64,000 nucleotides of DNA from Cyclaneusma minus (lineage: Eukaryota; Ascomycota; Leotiomycetes; Marthamycetales; Marthamycetaceae): the NCBI GenBank assembly GCA_037179335.1, contig JAKZHN010000017.1:372001-436000 (forward strand). The letters run 5' to 3'. Below are positions 33,447 to 43,739 of the stretch, in pieces. Each line of letters starts with the position of its first letter. Within the stretch, counting starts at the first letter, position 1. The notes under the pieces were generated by a model. It did no database searches. It was not told the origin of the DNA and saw only the letters and a list, made by a program, of their open reading frames with translations. The position numbers were made by a program, and so were the translations under genes.

Positions 33447-34843
33447 GGTTGCGACAGTCGGGAAGGTATTTCGCTGATCAGCATACGAGGTCGACAAGGG
33501 GAATTTCCAGGCACTGGTCTGAGATTTACAAAGTTCGGCCGATGCCGCCGCGGTAAGCTTTAGCCACATACATGTAGTGCGGGACGAGCCTTTTATCGCA
33601 CGCCCCACTTTTGATGAGCCTCGACCAGACCAGAACCCCGGTTGCTACATCGATGTATCTCAGGTTCTCAACCCGCTTGTCGGCGCATATCTTTTGTGCT
33701 CTCAACTTGTGATCTTATACACAAGCCGACTTGTTTCATTTGATTCTCTCGCAAGGTGTTGTCTCTCCTGCTGTTCGCAATCAGCAGGACACTGACAGAT
33801 CTTGACGTTACACGGAAACCTTGCGCGACCAATGCTGCCGCTACCACGTTGTATTCTTACTCCGGACAAAAAACCAATCATGGGAATTTCTATATTTCCG
33901 CCTACCTGCCCTGCAATACGTGTATTCCTTTCTTTTTCTACAGGATACACAAATCCAGGGACGCTGCTGCTGCTTGTTTGCTACCTTGTTTATTCTCCTT
34001 TGCATGTGTGTGCCGTTACCAGAAGTACAGCAGAGCTGGCAGCCCGTTGCAAAGGCGGGTACGACTTGACAGCTGCACCGAGTAAGGTCTTGATGCTATC
34101 CCTGATGCTCGGCTCATCGAATTATTGTTTACCGCTATATAACAATTGGAGCCTTCATTAGCTTGCCAAGCTTTGCAGCAAAGACCAACCTCGAATTCCA
34201 AAGTGAGGTCGACATCCGAGTTGAAGATGGCTGCAGAGGTCCATCAATACAGCTTGCTCGGACGGAAATGGTCCGCTTCAATCTACTCATCTCCGCGCGT
34301 GGCCCGCTCGGATTTATCATTTATGCAGCTATACTTGAACATGGCACTGGCAGTCACATCACACCCTCAAGGCCACCACATGCCACATGTAGCCACTTTG
34401 GCCCCGCTCGGACCTGCAGTATGCGGGTGAAGTTTCCCATGATCCCATCCATCCCGCGCGACTTCGATAGCCTTACCCAGATAGGGAGGTCATAGACCAC
34501 TGGACGACAAGGGTATTGCACCGCTGCGGTAGGGCCCCGAGATAGCATAGATGAAGCTACGCATCGATTACACCACGCAGCATCATCGACATGGTCTCTA
34601 CCGCGGGGCATGAGAAAGCGGGTGCCATCATGCTGAACACTCCTCGTTCAAATATGGAGCTCTCCCCGGGAGCTCTGTTGCTTCGAGCTGCTCCTAAGCT
34701 TGGGCTCTTGGTTGTTCGATAACTTGAGCTTGCATACTCCCAATTGATTCGTTTCAATTGAGAAGGCTCAGTGAGTTTCTCCTCCTTCGATTCCTACTCT
34801 CCACTATACCTGGAGATGGTATTAATGCTTGTTACAGCCCAAA
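33447..34843. other. Divergent intergenic region between the phosphatase and the sedolisin
   Basis: About 1.4 kb separating two divergent genes. No coding region is supported. It contains a TATATAA at about 34136, but that is some 700 bases before the sedolisin ATG, so its role is doubtful. ACTCCCAATTGATTC near 34737 resembles the degenerate motif seen at 2676-2824. Confidence 0.4.
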
Positions 34844-37172
34844 ATGCGGTTCTCGGCAGCTCTGGGTCTTTTGGCCACTGCTGGCTTCGCTACTGCTTCT
34901 TTCAATGCCTCTTCTTCCAATGTCTTTGAGACTTTGAGAGGAGGGGTGCCACAGGGCTGGAGCAAGGTCCGAGATCCCAACCCGGAGACTCGAATGCACT
35001 TCCGTGTTGCTCTCCAGCAGTCAGACCACACCCTTTTCGAGCAGGTACGTGCCATCTGTTCTCTGTCTTATTAACTACGTTGAGAGGAAAGTATCAGCTC
35101 GTACCATGAGTTGTCTTACAAGAGGGGAATTCTCAGAGCTCAATCCTGTCCTTCTCAAATACTACAGCGAGACCAAATAGTCTGTGTAGCTTGGCTCAAG
35201 AGCTACAGTCAATTGCTCAAGCGTGTGTTACATGTACTTGGGTCATTCTAGTTCTCTTGGCCTATTCCCAATGGAGTCCACTATTTCTAATAACTTGGAT
35301 GAACTATTCCTATGGTCTTGGAAAGAACATCTCGTCGATTATGGTTCAAGCCGTATAAAATGGAACTTTTGCCACTGCATGTTTGAGAACCACTGCTAAT
35401 TGTCAACCTATGTAGACTCTGATGCAAATCTCGACGCCCGGACATGCTAAGTACGGCAAGCACCTCAAGCGGGATGAGCTCAAAGCCTTGATTAAGCCTC
35501 GAGATGAATCCACTGAGGCTGTCCTCACATGGCTCGAAAACTCCGGTATTCCAGCTCTGGATATCGAAGATGACGGTGAATGGATTAACTTCTATGCTTC
35601 CGTCAGCAAAGCCGAGTCCATGCTCGAAACCAGATATCATGTCTACCGCAACAAGGAAGCCAACGTCGAGAAGATCCGGACTCTGCAGTACTCCGTGCCT
35701 CAAAATGTCTCGGAACATATCACTATGATCCATCCTACCACTCGTTTCCCTTCACTTCGCGCGCACAGGTCCAATGTTTTCGATATTCACCGACGTCCGG
35801 CGACTGCAGACGCCATGGTCTCTACGCTATCTACTAGCGACATCCTTAACGTGACTGCATGCAATACATCTATCACTCCGGCCTGTATTCGAGTAAGTTA
35901 TAATCTCACAAACCTCTGCAAGCTAGATATTGATAATATTAGTCTCTATACAGCATTGGTAACTACACAGCCGACCCAGATTGCGGATCTCTCTTCGGCA
36001 TTACCGGTTACCTCAACGAATACGCCAAATACGCCGCCCTCGAGGCATTTACGGACACATACGCCCCGTACGCATCTGATGCCAACTTTAGCTTCGTCCT
36101 GATCAATGGCGGCCTGTCAACCCAAAACGACAGCGTTGACGACGACGTTGAGGCCAACCTCGACATGCAATATGGCGCCTCCATCTCCTACAAGACAAAG
36201 ATCAACTTCTACAGCACCGGCGGTCTCGGCCCTCTCGTCCCCGACCTGGATCAACCTGACCAACCCGGCGACAACGAAGACTACCTCGATTTCCTCCAGT
36301 ACATCCTCAAGGTTCCCCAGTCCGAGCTTCCCCAAACAATCACCACCTCCTACGGCGAGAACGAGCAATCTCTCCCCGAATCCTGGACCACCCAAGTCTG
36401 CGACATGTTCGGCCAACTCGGCGCCCGCGGTGTTTCCATAATCTTCTCCTCGGGAGACACCGGCGTCGGCGAAGCCTGCCTCACCAACGACGGCACCAAC
36501 ATTACTCGCTTCCTGCCAATCTTCCCCGCCGCCTGTCCCTACGTAACATCTGTTGGCGCCACCCGCTACGTCGAGCCCGAAGCCGCCGTGTCCTTTTCCT
36601 CCGGCGGATTTTCCGACCGTTTCCCTCGCCCCTCCTACCAAGATGACGCCGTCACCGACTACCTTGCCATCCTCGGCACTCAATGGGAAGGACTATACAA
36701 TCCTCTCGGCCGCGGATTCCCAGACGTAGCAGCCCAAGGTGTCGATTTCCACGTCATCGAGCAGAACTACACAACCGGCGAATTCGAAGATTACTACGTT
36801 TCCGGCACCTCAGCATCCGCACCCACCTTCGCCGCCATCGTTTCCCTGCTAAACAACGCTCGTCTTTCCGCCGGCCAGCCACCATTGGGATTCTTGAATC
36901 CGTGGATTTACTCGGTTGGCAAGTACGGTTTGACGGATATTGTGGACGGTGGATCGGATGGATGCACGGGTGTGGATGATTATAGTGGTTTGGCGACGCC
37001 GGTGGTGCCATACGCGAGCTGGAATGCGACGGAGGGGTGGGATCCGGTGACGGGATGGGGAACGCCTATTTTTGACAAGTTGTTGGATTTGGCGTTGAAG
37101 AATGGGACGAAGACTGCGACGAAGAGGAGTGTGACGAATGGTCATGGGCAGAGTGTGGGGAAGTTCGCATGA
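34844..37172 (+). CDS. Secreted sedolisin (peptidase S53, tripeptidyl-peptidase-like), 635 aa
   Basis: Three exons: 34844-35044, 35416-35892 and 35943-37172. The first intron is unusually long (371 nt, GTACGT / GTAG); the second is 50 nt (GTAAGT / ATTAG), its acceptor chosen because it restores IRSLYSIGNYTADPDCGS. The product has a signal peptide (MRFSAALGLLATAGFATA), a pro-kumamolisin-type propeptide (about 35-190), then the catalytic domain. The S53 triad and oxyanion Asp are visible: Glu296 and Asp300 in EANLDMQYG, Asp398 in SSGDTGVGE, and Ser516 in SGTSASAPTF. The C-terminal calcium site region (TDIVDGGSDGC, GWDPVTGWGTP) is complete. Several N-x-S/T sites fit a secreted glycoprotein. Fungal relatives release tripeptides from proteins at acidic pH outside the cell. 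The gene ends 20 bases before a transposable element and is the last gene before the AT-rich flank. Confidence 0.93.
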
Positions 37173-37191
37173 TGAGCGCTATAGATACCTA

Positions 37192-37471
37192 CCTTAGCGG
37201 AAAAAGGGGGTTTTTTAATACCGTATAAATACGGTATGAAAAAATAGACCGTAAAATCGAATAGACCATGAAGTTATTGCATTTTTTTAGTACAACGGTC
37301 GCGCTAAACAAAACAATTGCGCTAAATTAAACAATACAATTTTTTTAAATAAATTTGCAAAAATCCAATTGACTTTATTGGGGTTTAAATTCACGGTTTT
37401 TTAAGCTATTATTATATTTTATATTTAATGTTATTACTTTTAATTAAAGCTTTATTAATTTTTTTTTTCAT

Positions 37472-37554
<83 letters not shown>

Positions 37555-37757
37555 TTATACAAATAAATATAATAAAAAATACCGTATTAATATTATTTAA
37601 TTAAAAAAATACTATTAAAAATACCGTATAAATATTATTTAATTAAAAAAATATTATTAAAAATACCGTATAAATACCGTTATAAAAAATATACCGTATA
37701 AATACCATGCTTTACGGTATTTATACGGTATATAAAAATCCCTATTTTCCGTTAAAA
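37192..37757. mobile_element. MITE-like TIR element, 566 bp, TA target duplication
   Basis: The left end (37192, CCTTAGCGGAAAAAGGGGG) and right end (to 37757, complement TTTTAACGGAAAATAGGGA) form inverted termini. A near-palindromic box (ATACCGTATAAATACGGTAT-like) follows at each side. TA dinucleotides at 37190-37191 and 37758-37759 fit a Tc1/mariner-pogo type duplication. The right end differs from the left by C-to-T/G-to-A changes. There is no coding capacity; the interior is an ATTT microsatellite plus repeated CCGTATAAATA boxes. Related left ends occur at 38505 and 38543, and a related right end at 2673. Confidence 0.7.
37470..37555. repeat. (ATTT)n microsatellite
   Basis: About 20 uninterrupted TTTA units inside the MITE-like element. 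Confidence 0.9.
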
Positions 37758-37759
37758 TA

Positions 37760-38503
37760 GATAAGGTACTATATATATATTTTATTATATACCAAGATAT
37801 ATGAAAATAAACGAAATGATAGGTATATTTGTATATTAGAAATGAATACCTAATTAAAACTTGTTGGTTTAAGGGGTGATTTTTAACATTGCCCCTTTTG
37901 CGATATTGCTTGCGATTTTACCTAGGTTTCGTTAAATGGGGATAAGGTAAGCGGACTTAGAGCCCTGGTACTTACGTATAGGTATCAATCCCCAGCAATA
38001 CTTCCGGTCTAGTTGGTGTGAAGATTTAAGGATACCTATAATGCATCCCAAGCCGTATCCTTGCTCGTTATAAGTAAATTCCATACCTAGGTATTAATTA
38101 CCAGGCTGGTGGTAAGACTCGATATTATATTAACTTGGCGTCCCTTTTTTTTTGGCTCGTGGACTCGATTTGCACTCTTTCCACCTAACCGTTGGACTAG
38201 GTAGGTACGTACCTACGTTTCGAAATTGAATTTTCGAAAACTAGCCTATTTTAATACGGGTTGGGTGGCCAGAATTTTATTCGAAAAAAATCGTGGCTTA
38301 ACGGTTAGGTACCTAGGTAGGTATTTTTTGCTTATTTTTTCTACCTTTTTTGGGTTAATTGGTCTACTCCGGGAATTTTGCTTGGTCCCAATGCCTGAGA
38401 TAACCCAAATCACTCCTAGTGGGTTGGTATTGCCGTCAAGTTTGCTTACCTATCTACGACCGTTTAACCCCCCGCACCCCCCACGTTATATAAATAGGTA
38501 CTT
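37760..38503. other. Non-coding segment rich in TAGGTA/TACCTA
   Basis: About 740 bases of intermediate base composition between two TIR ends. TAGGTA/TACCTA words occur at least ten times, several as CCTAGGTAGGTA or AGGTACGTACCT palindromes. The one frame here (38226-38522) has no protein resemblance. It may be a fragment of older non-repetitive DNA cut off from the gene block by transposon insertion. Confidence 0.5.
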
Positions 38504-38504
38504 T

Positions 38505-38700
38505 AGCGGAGCGGGGGGGTGAGAAAAAACCGTTTATGGATGCTTTAGCGGAAAGGGGGGGTTTTTAAATACCGTATAAATACGGTATAAGAAAATAAAC
38601 CGTTGAATTGAATAAACCATTAAATTATCGCATTTTTTAATATAATAATACGTTTTTGGAAAACGGTCGCGCTAAATTAAACGGTCGCGCTAATCGTTTT
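38505..38700. mobile_element. Two nested left ends of the TIR family
   Basis: One end at about 38505 (TA + CTTTAGCGGAGCGGGGGGG) is followed 38 bases later by a second (CTTTAGCGGAAAGGGGGGG at 38543). The second continues exactly like the element at 37192 (ACCGTATAAATACGGTAT, then GGTCGCGCTAAATTAAAC boxes). The matching right ends were not found. This looks like one copy inserted next to, or into, another. Confidence 0.6.
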
Positions 38701-38784
38701 TAAAAATATATTATAATTTTGCAATTCCAAATTTTCAAATTAAAGTATTTATTCTATTATCCAATTCCAATTTTTAGCCTTTAA

Positions 38785-39335
38785 TTTCAGCCTTTAATTC
38801 CAGCTCTGGCTCCAGCTCCAATTTCAGCTCCAGCTTTTATTACCCACTAGCTCCAGCTCCAGTTCCAGCCTCCAGCAACTTTAGCGCATGTGTATTAATG
38901 TCCGGAGAGGCAGCCTAGCATGCGCTATAGCGAGGGCGAGGGTGAGAGTAAGGGGTAAGGGCCTGGCTGCAGGATAAATTAGCTGTGTAAATAAAAGAAA
39001 AAAGCAGGCAAGAAAGAAATTAAAGCTTAATTAAAAAGCGCAATTGCTAAAGCTTTTGCTTAGAGCTAAAGCTGGAGCTGGAGCTGGAGCTGCTGCGCTG
39101 GAGCTGGAGGCTGGTGGGTGATAGAGATTGGAGGCTGGAGGCTGTAGTTGGAGCTGGAGCTGGAGCATGCGCAAAAGCTGGAGCTTAAGGCTTGGAGTTT
39201 AAGCTCAAGCTTTAAAATTGGAGCTAAAGCTAAAATTGGAGCTAGAATTGGAGCTGGAGCATGCTCAAAAGCTGGAGTTTAAATCTTGGAATTTAAACTC
39301 AAGCCTTGGAGTTAAAATTGGAGTATTATAGCATG
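38785..39335. repeat. Inverted hexamer element, copy 2
   Basis: Left arm of AGCTCC units (38790-38880), the conserved core TGTCCGGAGAGGCAGCCTAG with GGGCGAGGG runs (38896-38965), then a right arm of GGAGCT/GGAGCTAAAGCT units (about 39062-39330). It has the same order and orientation as copy 1 at 1895-2520, with partial AT drift in the outer arms. Confidence 0.7.
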
Positions 39336-39399
39336 TATAATAATTAAAGCTTATTTAAAATTGAAATTGGAGTTAAAATATACGCAAAACCATTTGCCA

Positions 39400-39640
39400 A
39401 AAAATTCCAGCAAATATATTATAATGGTTAAAAATAAATTAATAAATAAAAATATATTATATATATTTTTTAGCTATAAAAATAGCCATTATATTTTTTA
39501 AATAAAAATAACAATATTTAAATATTATATATTAAAAGCCTTATTTAGCTTTTTTAATAAGCAATGCTTATTTTCTATATATTTCTAGCATATATATTTT
39601 ATACAATACCCGCAAAACGCTTTTTTAAATCCTATATAAT
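39400..39640 (-). mobile_element. Short Ty3/gypsy LTR-end fragment, heavily transition-mutated
   Basis: On the minus strand this is the first about 240 bases of the element at 40009. Over 26 aligned positions at the terminus (about 39616-39641 against 1873-1898), I count 14 C-to-T or G-to-A differences and two others. That is direct evidence of a RIP-like process on both strands. Confidence 0.65.
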
Positions 39641-40008
39641 TTGTTTTTATAGCTCCGGACCCCAAAGTTTTTAAATACGAACTTTTGTTTTTTAATAATT
39701 TAATATTTAAATTTTAGTTATTAATTTTGGCTTTTTATTTTAATCGCGTAAATTAATAGGCTTTTATTAATTTGCTATTATTAATAATTACTTTTGAATT
39801 TATTGTTATTTGATTTTTAAATTTTTAATTTTAATATATAATTTGCATTATTTATTATTGGATTAATTTTAAATTTTTATTTAATTATTTTTATTATTCC
39901 AAATTTCTATTTTTTTATATTAAAATTTATTAAACTTTTATTATTTTTATTAGCTTTGCATATATTATATTAGCTTTTGCATATGCGTTTTTTGCAAATG
40001 CCGGAATA
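39641..40008. other. AT-rich spacer
   Basis: About 370 bases of AT-rich sequence between two opposed gypsy LTR ends. No feature recognised. Confidence 0.4.
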
Positions 40009-43000
40009 TTACACGGGGCCGAGAAAAGCGCCCTACGGGCATTTTATAAAGTATATATAGTAAAAATATGCAAAAAATAAGCATTATTTATCAAAAAAGC
40101 TAAATAAGGCTTTTAATATATAATATTTAAATATTGTTATTTTTATTTTAAAAACATAATGGCTATTTTTTATAGCTAAAATATATATATATAATATTTT
40201 TATTTATTAATTTATTTTTAATAATTATAATAAAATAGCTGCTTTTATTTTAAAAAATAATAATTTGGCAAAATAGAAATATTTAATTAAATAGCTATAA
40301 ATTTAATACTAATTATAATATATTAAGTTTTGCTAAAAACTTTAAAAGCCAATTTTTCCCAATTTTAAAACAGTCTAATTTTAATAATATTATTAACGCG
40401 ATTTTTGCGCTAAATTAAAAAGCCGTATCAAATAATAGCAAAAATAATAATTTATTTGCCAATAATATTGCTATTAATAATACCAATAAAAAGATTATTA
40501 ATATTAGTAATTAAAAGCAATTTAGCGCTTTTTTTATTTAAAATTTAAAATTATTTAATAGCTTTTTCCAATTAAACAGCTAATTTATTAATGCGAATTA
40601 GCTTATTAATGAAAATTAGCCTGGGCAAATTTAAAATTAAAGCGTCCTAATTAGAAATATAATTATATTATATAAAAGCAAAGCCAATTCAATTTTCAAT
40701 AATTTAAAAGCCATTTAGCAAATTATTTAAAAATTAAAAATTAAAAAAAAATGCAAAATTGCAAGCCAAATTTGCAATTTTTATTTGCAAATACAGCCTA
40801 TTGGATTTAAATTCCAATAATAAATAACTAGTTATTGAAAAATCTTGTATATTTAAGAATTTCCATATATTATATATTAAATTATATTATCTACGCAATA
40901 TATATAACTATTATAAATAATTTAATTATTTGCAAAATTATTTTAATATATAATTTAATTTTTTTGTAAAAATAATATAATTTATATTTATTGCGCTTTA
41001 ATTATATTTAAAAATCGCATATATATTATATAATAATATTATTAAATAAATTATAAATCGAAACAAAATTATAAAAAAAATTAAAACTTTAATATTAAAT
41101 ACAATAAATGCAAAACAATAGCGTATATTATATATAGCAAATTAATTTGCCAAACAGATTTAAAAAATCAATAAAACAATTAGAATTTTTTATTATAAAA
41201 TAAAGATTTTGCTTTTCCATATTAAAAATATATTTTTTATATTTTTTAATAATTAATATATTTTTACATTTTGCAATAATATTAAACAAAAATTTATTTT
41301 TTAAGAAAATAATTAATTATAAATTAATATATAATATATATTTAACATAGCCAAAAATATTAAATATAAAAATAAATTTAATTTAAATAATTAAAAAAAG
41401 GATTATAATAATTATAATAAATTATAAAATTCTTATAATGTTTTAAATAATAATATAGCAATTTAATATTAATTTAATTGCAAAAGCAAAGAAAAACAGC
41501 TATTATTAAAATAAAAATTAGTAGTATAATTAAAATTAATATTAATTCCTTTATATTTTAATTATAACATTAATAATTATAGTCTATTTAATTATATTTA
41601 TTTAAAAAACTATCAAAGGCTTAAATATAAAATCCGCAAATACAAATAATCCGGCAATAAAGCGTATATTTTAAATAGCAATGGCTTTAATACCCGCCAA
41701 AAAAAAGCTAATTATATAGAAATAATTAAAATTATAGCTAAAATTAAAAAAATTAAAATTAAAAAAATTAAAATTAAAAAAATTAAAATTAAAAAAAAAT
41801 TAAAATTAAAAAAATTAAAATTAAAAAAATTAAAATTAAAAAAATTAAAATTAAAAAAATTAAAATTAAAAAAATTAAAATTAAAAAAATTAAAATTAAA
41901 ATAAATATAACTAAAATGTTTTTGCAAAACTTGCAAATAAAAATAAAAATTTTATAAATTATAAATATAAATATAATAATTAAAAAAATGCTAATAATTG
42001 CTTAATTTAATAATTTCCCTATGAAATAAAAGGGTATAATAATTAATTGCTTAATTGCAATTAATATTTAAAATATAATTTCCGCTTTTACTTTTATTAA
42101 TAATAAATTAAATAAAAACGAAATAATATTATAAACATTTTATTAAAAATTTTAACAATAAAAGCAATATAAAAAATTAAAGTATTAAAATATATAATAT
42201 ATTTATATATTTATATAATTTGCTTTTAAATATATTTTCGCTTCAACAAATAAATACTAAATAATATAATTGGGCTAAAACTAGCTTTATTTATAAATAC
42301 TAAATTAAATACAAAATTATTATTTAAAAAAGATTAAAAAAATTAAAAAAGCTCAATATAATAATTTATATTTTAAATCTAATAAATAGGAAATTATTAC
42401 ATATAAAATATTTTATGTGCAAAAATTGAAAATATAATATTAAATTATATAAAATAGCATCTAGCAAAATAAACAAAAATTTTTTTTTTATAAAAAATGC
42501 CGCAATTTTAAATAAAAGTTTTATTATATATATATTAAATAAAATATTGAAATTCTAGCAAAATAAAACTGAATTTCAATATATTTCTAAGGCTGTAAAT
42601 TACCAAGCATTAAAAATATCCGCAAAACATATGCAGTAAAATTAAAATTAAAATTAAAAATTAAAATATAAAAAACTAAAAGAATTAAATTATTTTAATG
42701 ATATTTTTAATGCAAAAAAAGCTGGTATATTAATCATATTATAAAAATTAAAATAAATTTATTTTACCAATTTATTTATAAGCTAACTAAAAAGCAGCTA
42801 ATTATATTAAAAGAATTCTTTAATAATGTACTAGCAAAAAATTAAATTTGCAAATCAAAAAGCCCAATGAAATCTTTTGTATTTTTTATATTTAAAAATA
42901 ATAATAACTTGCATTTATATATTAATTATAAAAAATTAAATAATATTATTATTAAAAATCGCTGCTTATTTTTTTTGTTAATAAATTTTTAATTAAATTG

Positions 43001-43739
43001 GAAAAAAACAAAATATTTATTAAATTGAATTTTAAAAATATATATTATAAAATTTATATATAAAAAAACTAAATAAATAATAGCATTTTATATAAAATAT
43101 AGCAATTTTAAATATTTAATAATATTATTTAAATTAGCAAGTATATTAAATATACATTAAATTTATATAAATATCGTATTTAGGAAGTTTCTAAAGATTA
43201 TTATAATAATTTATTTTAATAATATTTTAATTTATTTAAAAACGATTAGCAAATACAATAAATATATAAAAGCTATATTTAAAAAACTATAAAAATATCT
43301 TTTTTAGAAAAAAAAGCCAATATAAATTTAAAATAAATAAAATTTTATTTTTAAATTTTATAATAAAGAAAAATAATATATATATAAAGCCGGAAAAAAT
43401 GTACGTTATTTAAAAATAGCTTATATTAATTATATATATAAAATTGCAATTATTTTTAAAATAAGCGAAGTTTTATAAATATTTATTTTAAAATATAATA
43501 AAATTATATTGCTTATAATTAATTTATTTATTCATAATATAAATAATAATAAAAAAAGCCTATTTAAATAGCTTTTAAAAGCGCAAAAAGCTTTTTAGCG
43601 CATTAAAAGCAAATTCGCAAATATGCAAATATTGCAATATTTCAATTTTATAAAGCATTTGAAAATTATATATAATGCTTTTAAATTTGCAATATTGGAA
43701 ATTTTAAAGCAATTTAAAAATTTAAATAATTTAATTATC
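40009..43739 (+). mobile_element. RIP-degraded Ty3/gypsy retrotransposon with readable RT
   Basis: Starts with the GC-rich LTR terminus (ACACGGGGCCGAG, then GCGCCCTACGGGC) and a TATAAAG box. At about 41620-41650 a gag-like knuckle remnant reads YQRLKYKIRKYK (Tyr where Cys is expected). At 43190-43340 the reverse transcriptase is readable through stops: IIIYFNNILIYLKTISKY, with the catalytic box YFDD changed to YFNN (43212-43223), then the block YKFKINKILFLNFIIKKNN. Both Asp-to-Asn changes are G-to-A. No RNase H or integrase is visible before the next LTR start at 43740, so the internal region is truncated. Inactive. Confidence 0.75.
41755..41900. repeat. 15-bp tandem repeat (ATTAAAATTAAAAAA)n
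   Basis: About nine or ten units inside the gypsy copy. The open frame across it (Asn-Phe-rich on the minus strand) is a by-product of the repeat. Confidence 0.8.

Noticed and set aside
4860..37172. A secondary-metabolite gene cluster around the O-methyltransferase
   Set aside because: No backbone synthase, P450, oxidoreductase or pathway regulator lies nearby; the neighbours are housekeeping genes.
38226..38522. 98-aa plus-strand frame in the TAGGTA-rich segment
   Set aside because: Intermediate-composition DNA outside the island, ending inside a transposon terminus. No domain, no splice signals.
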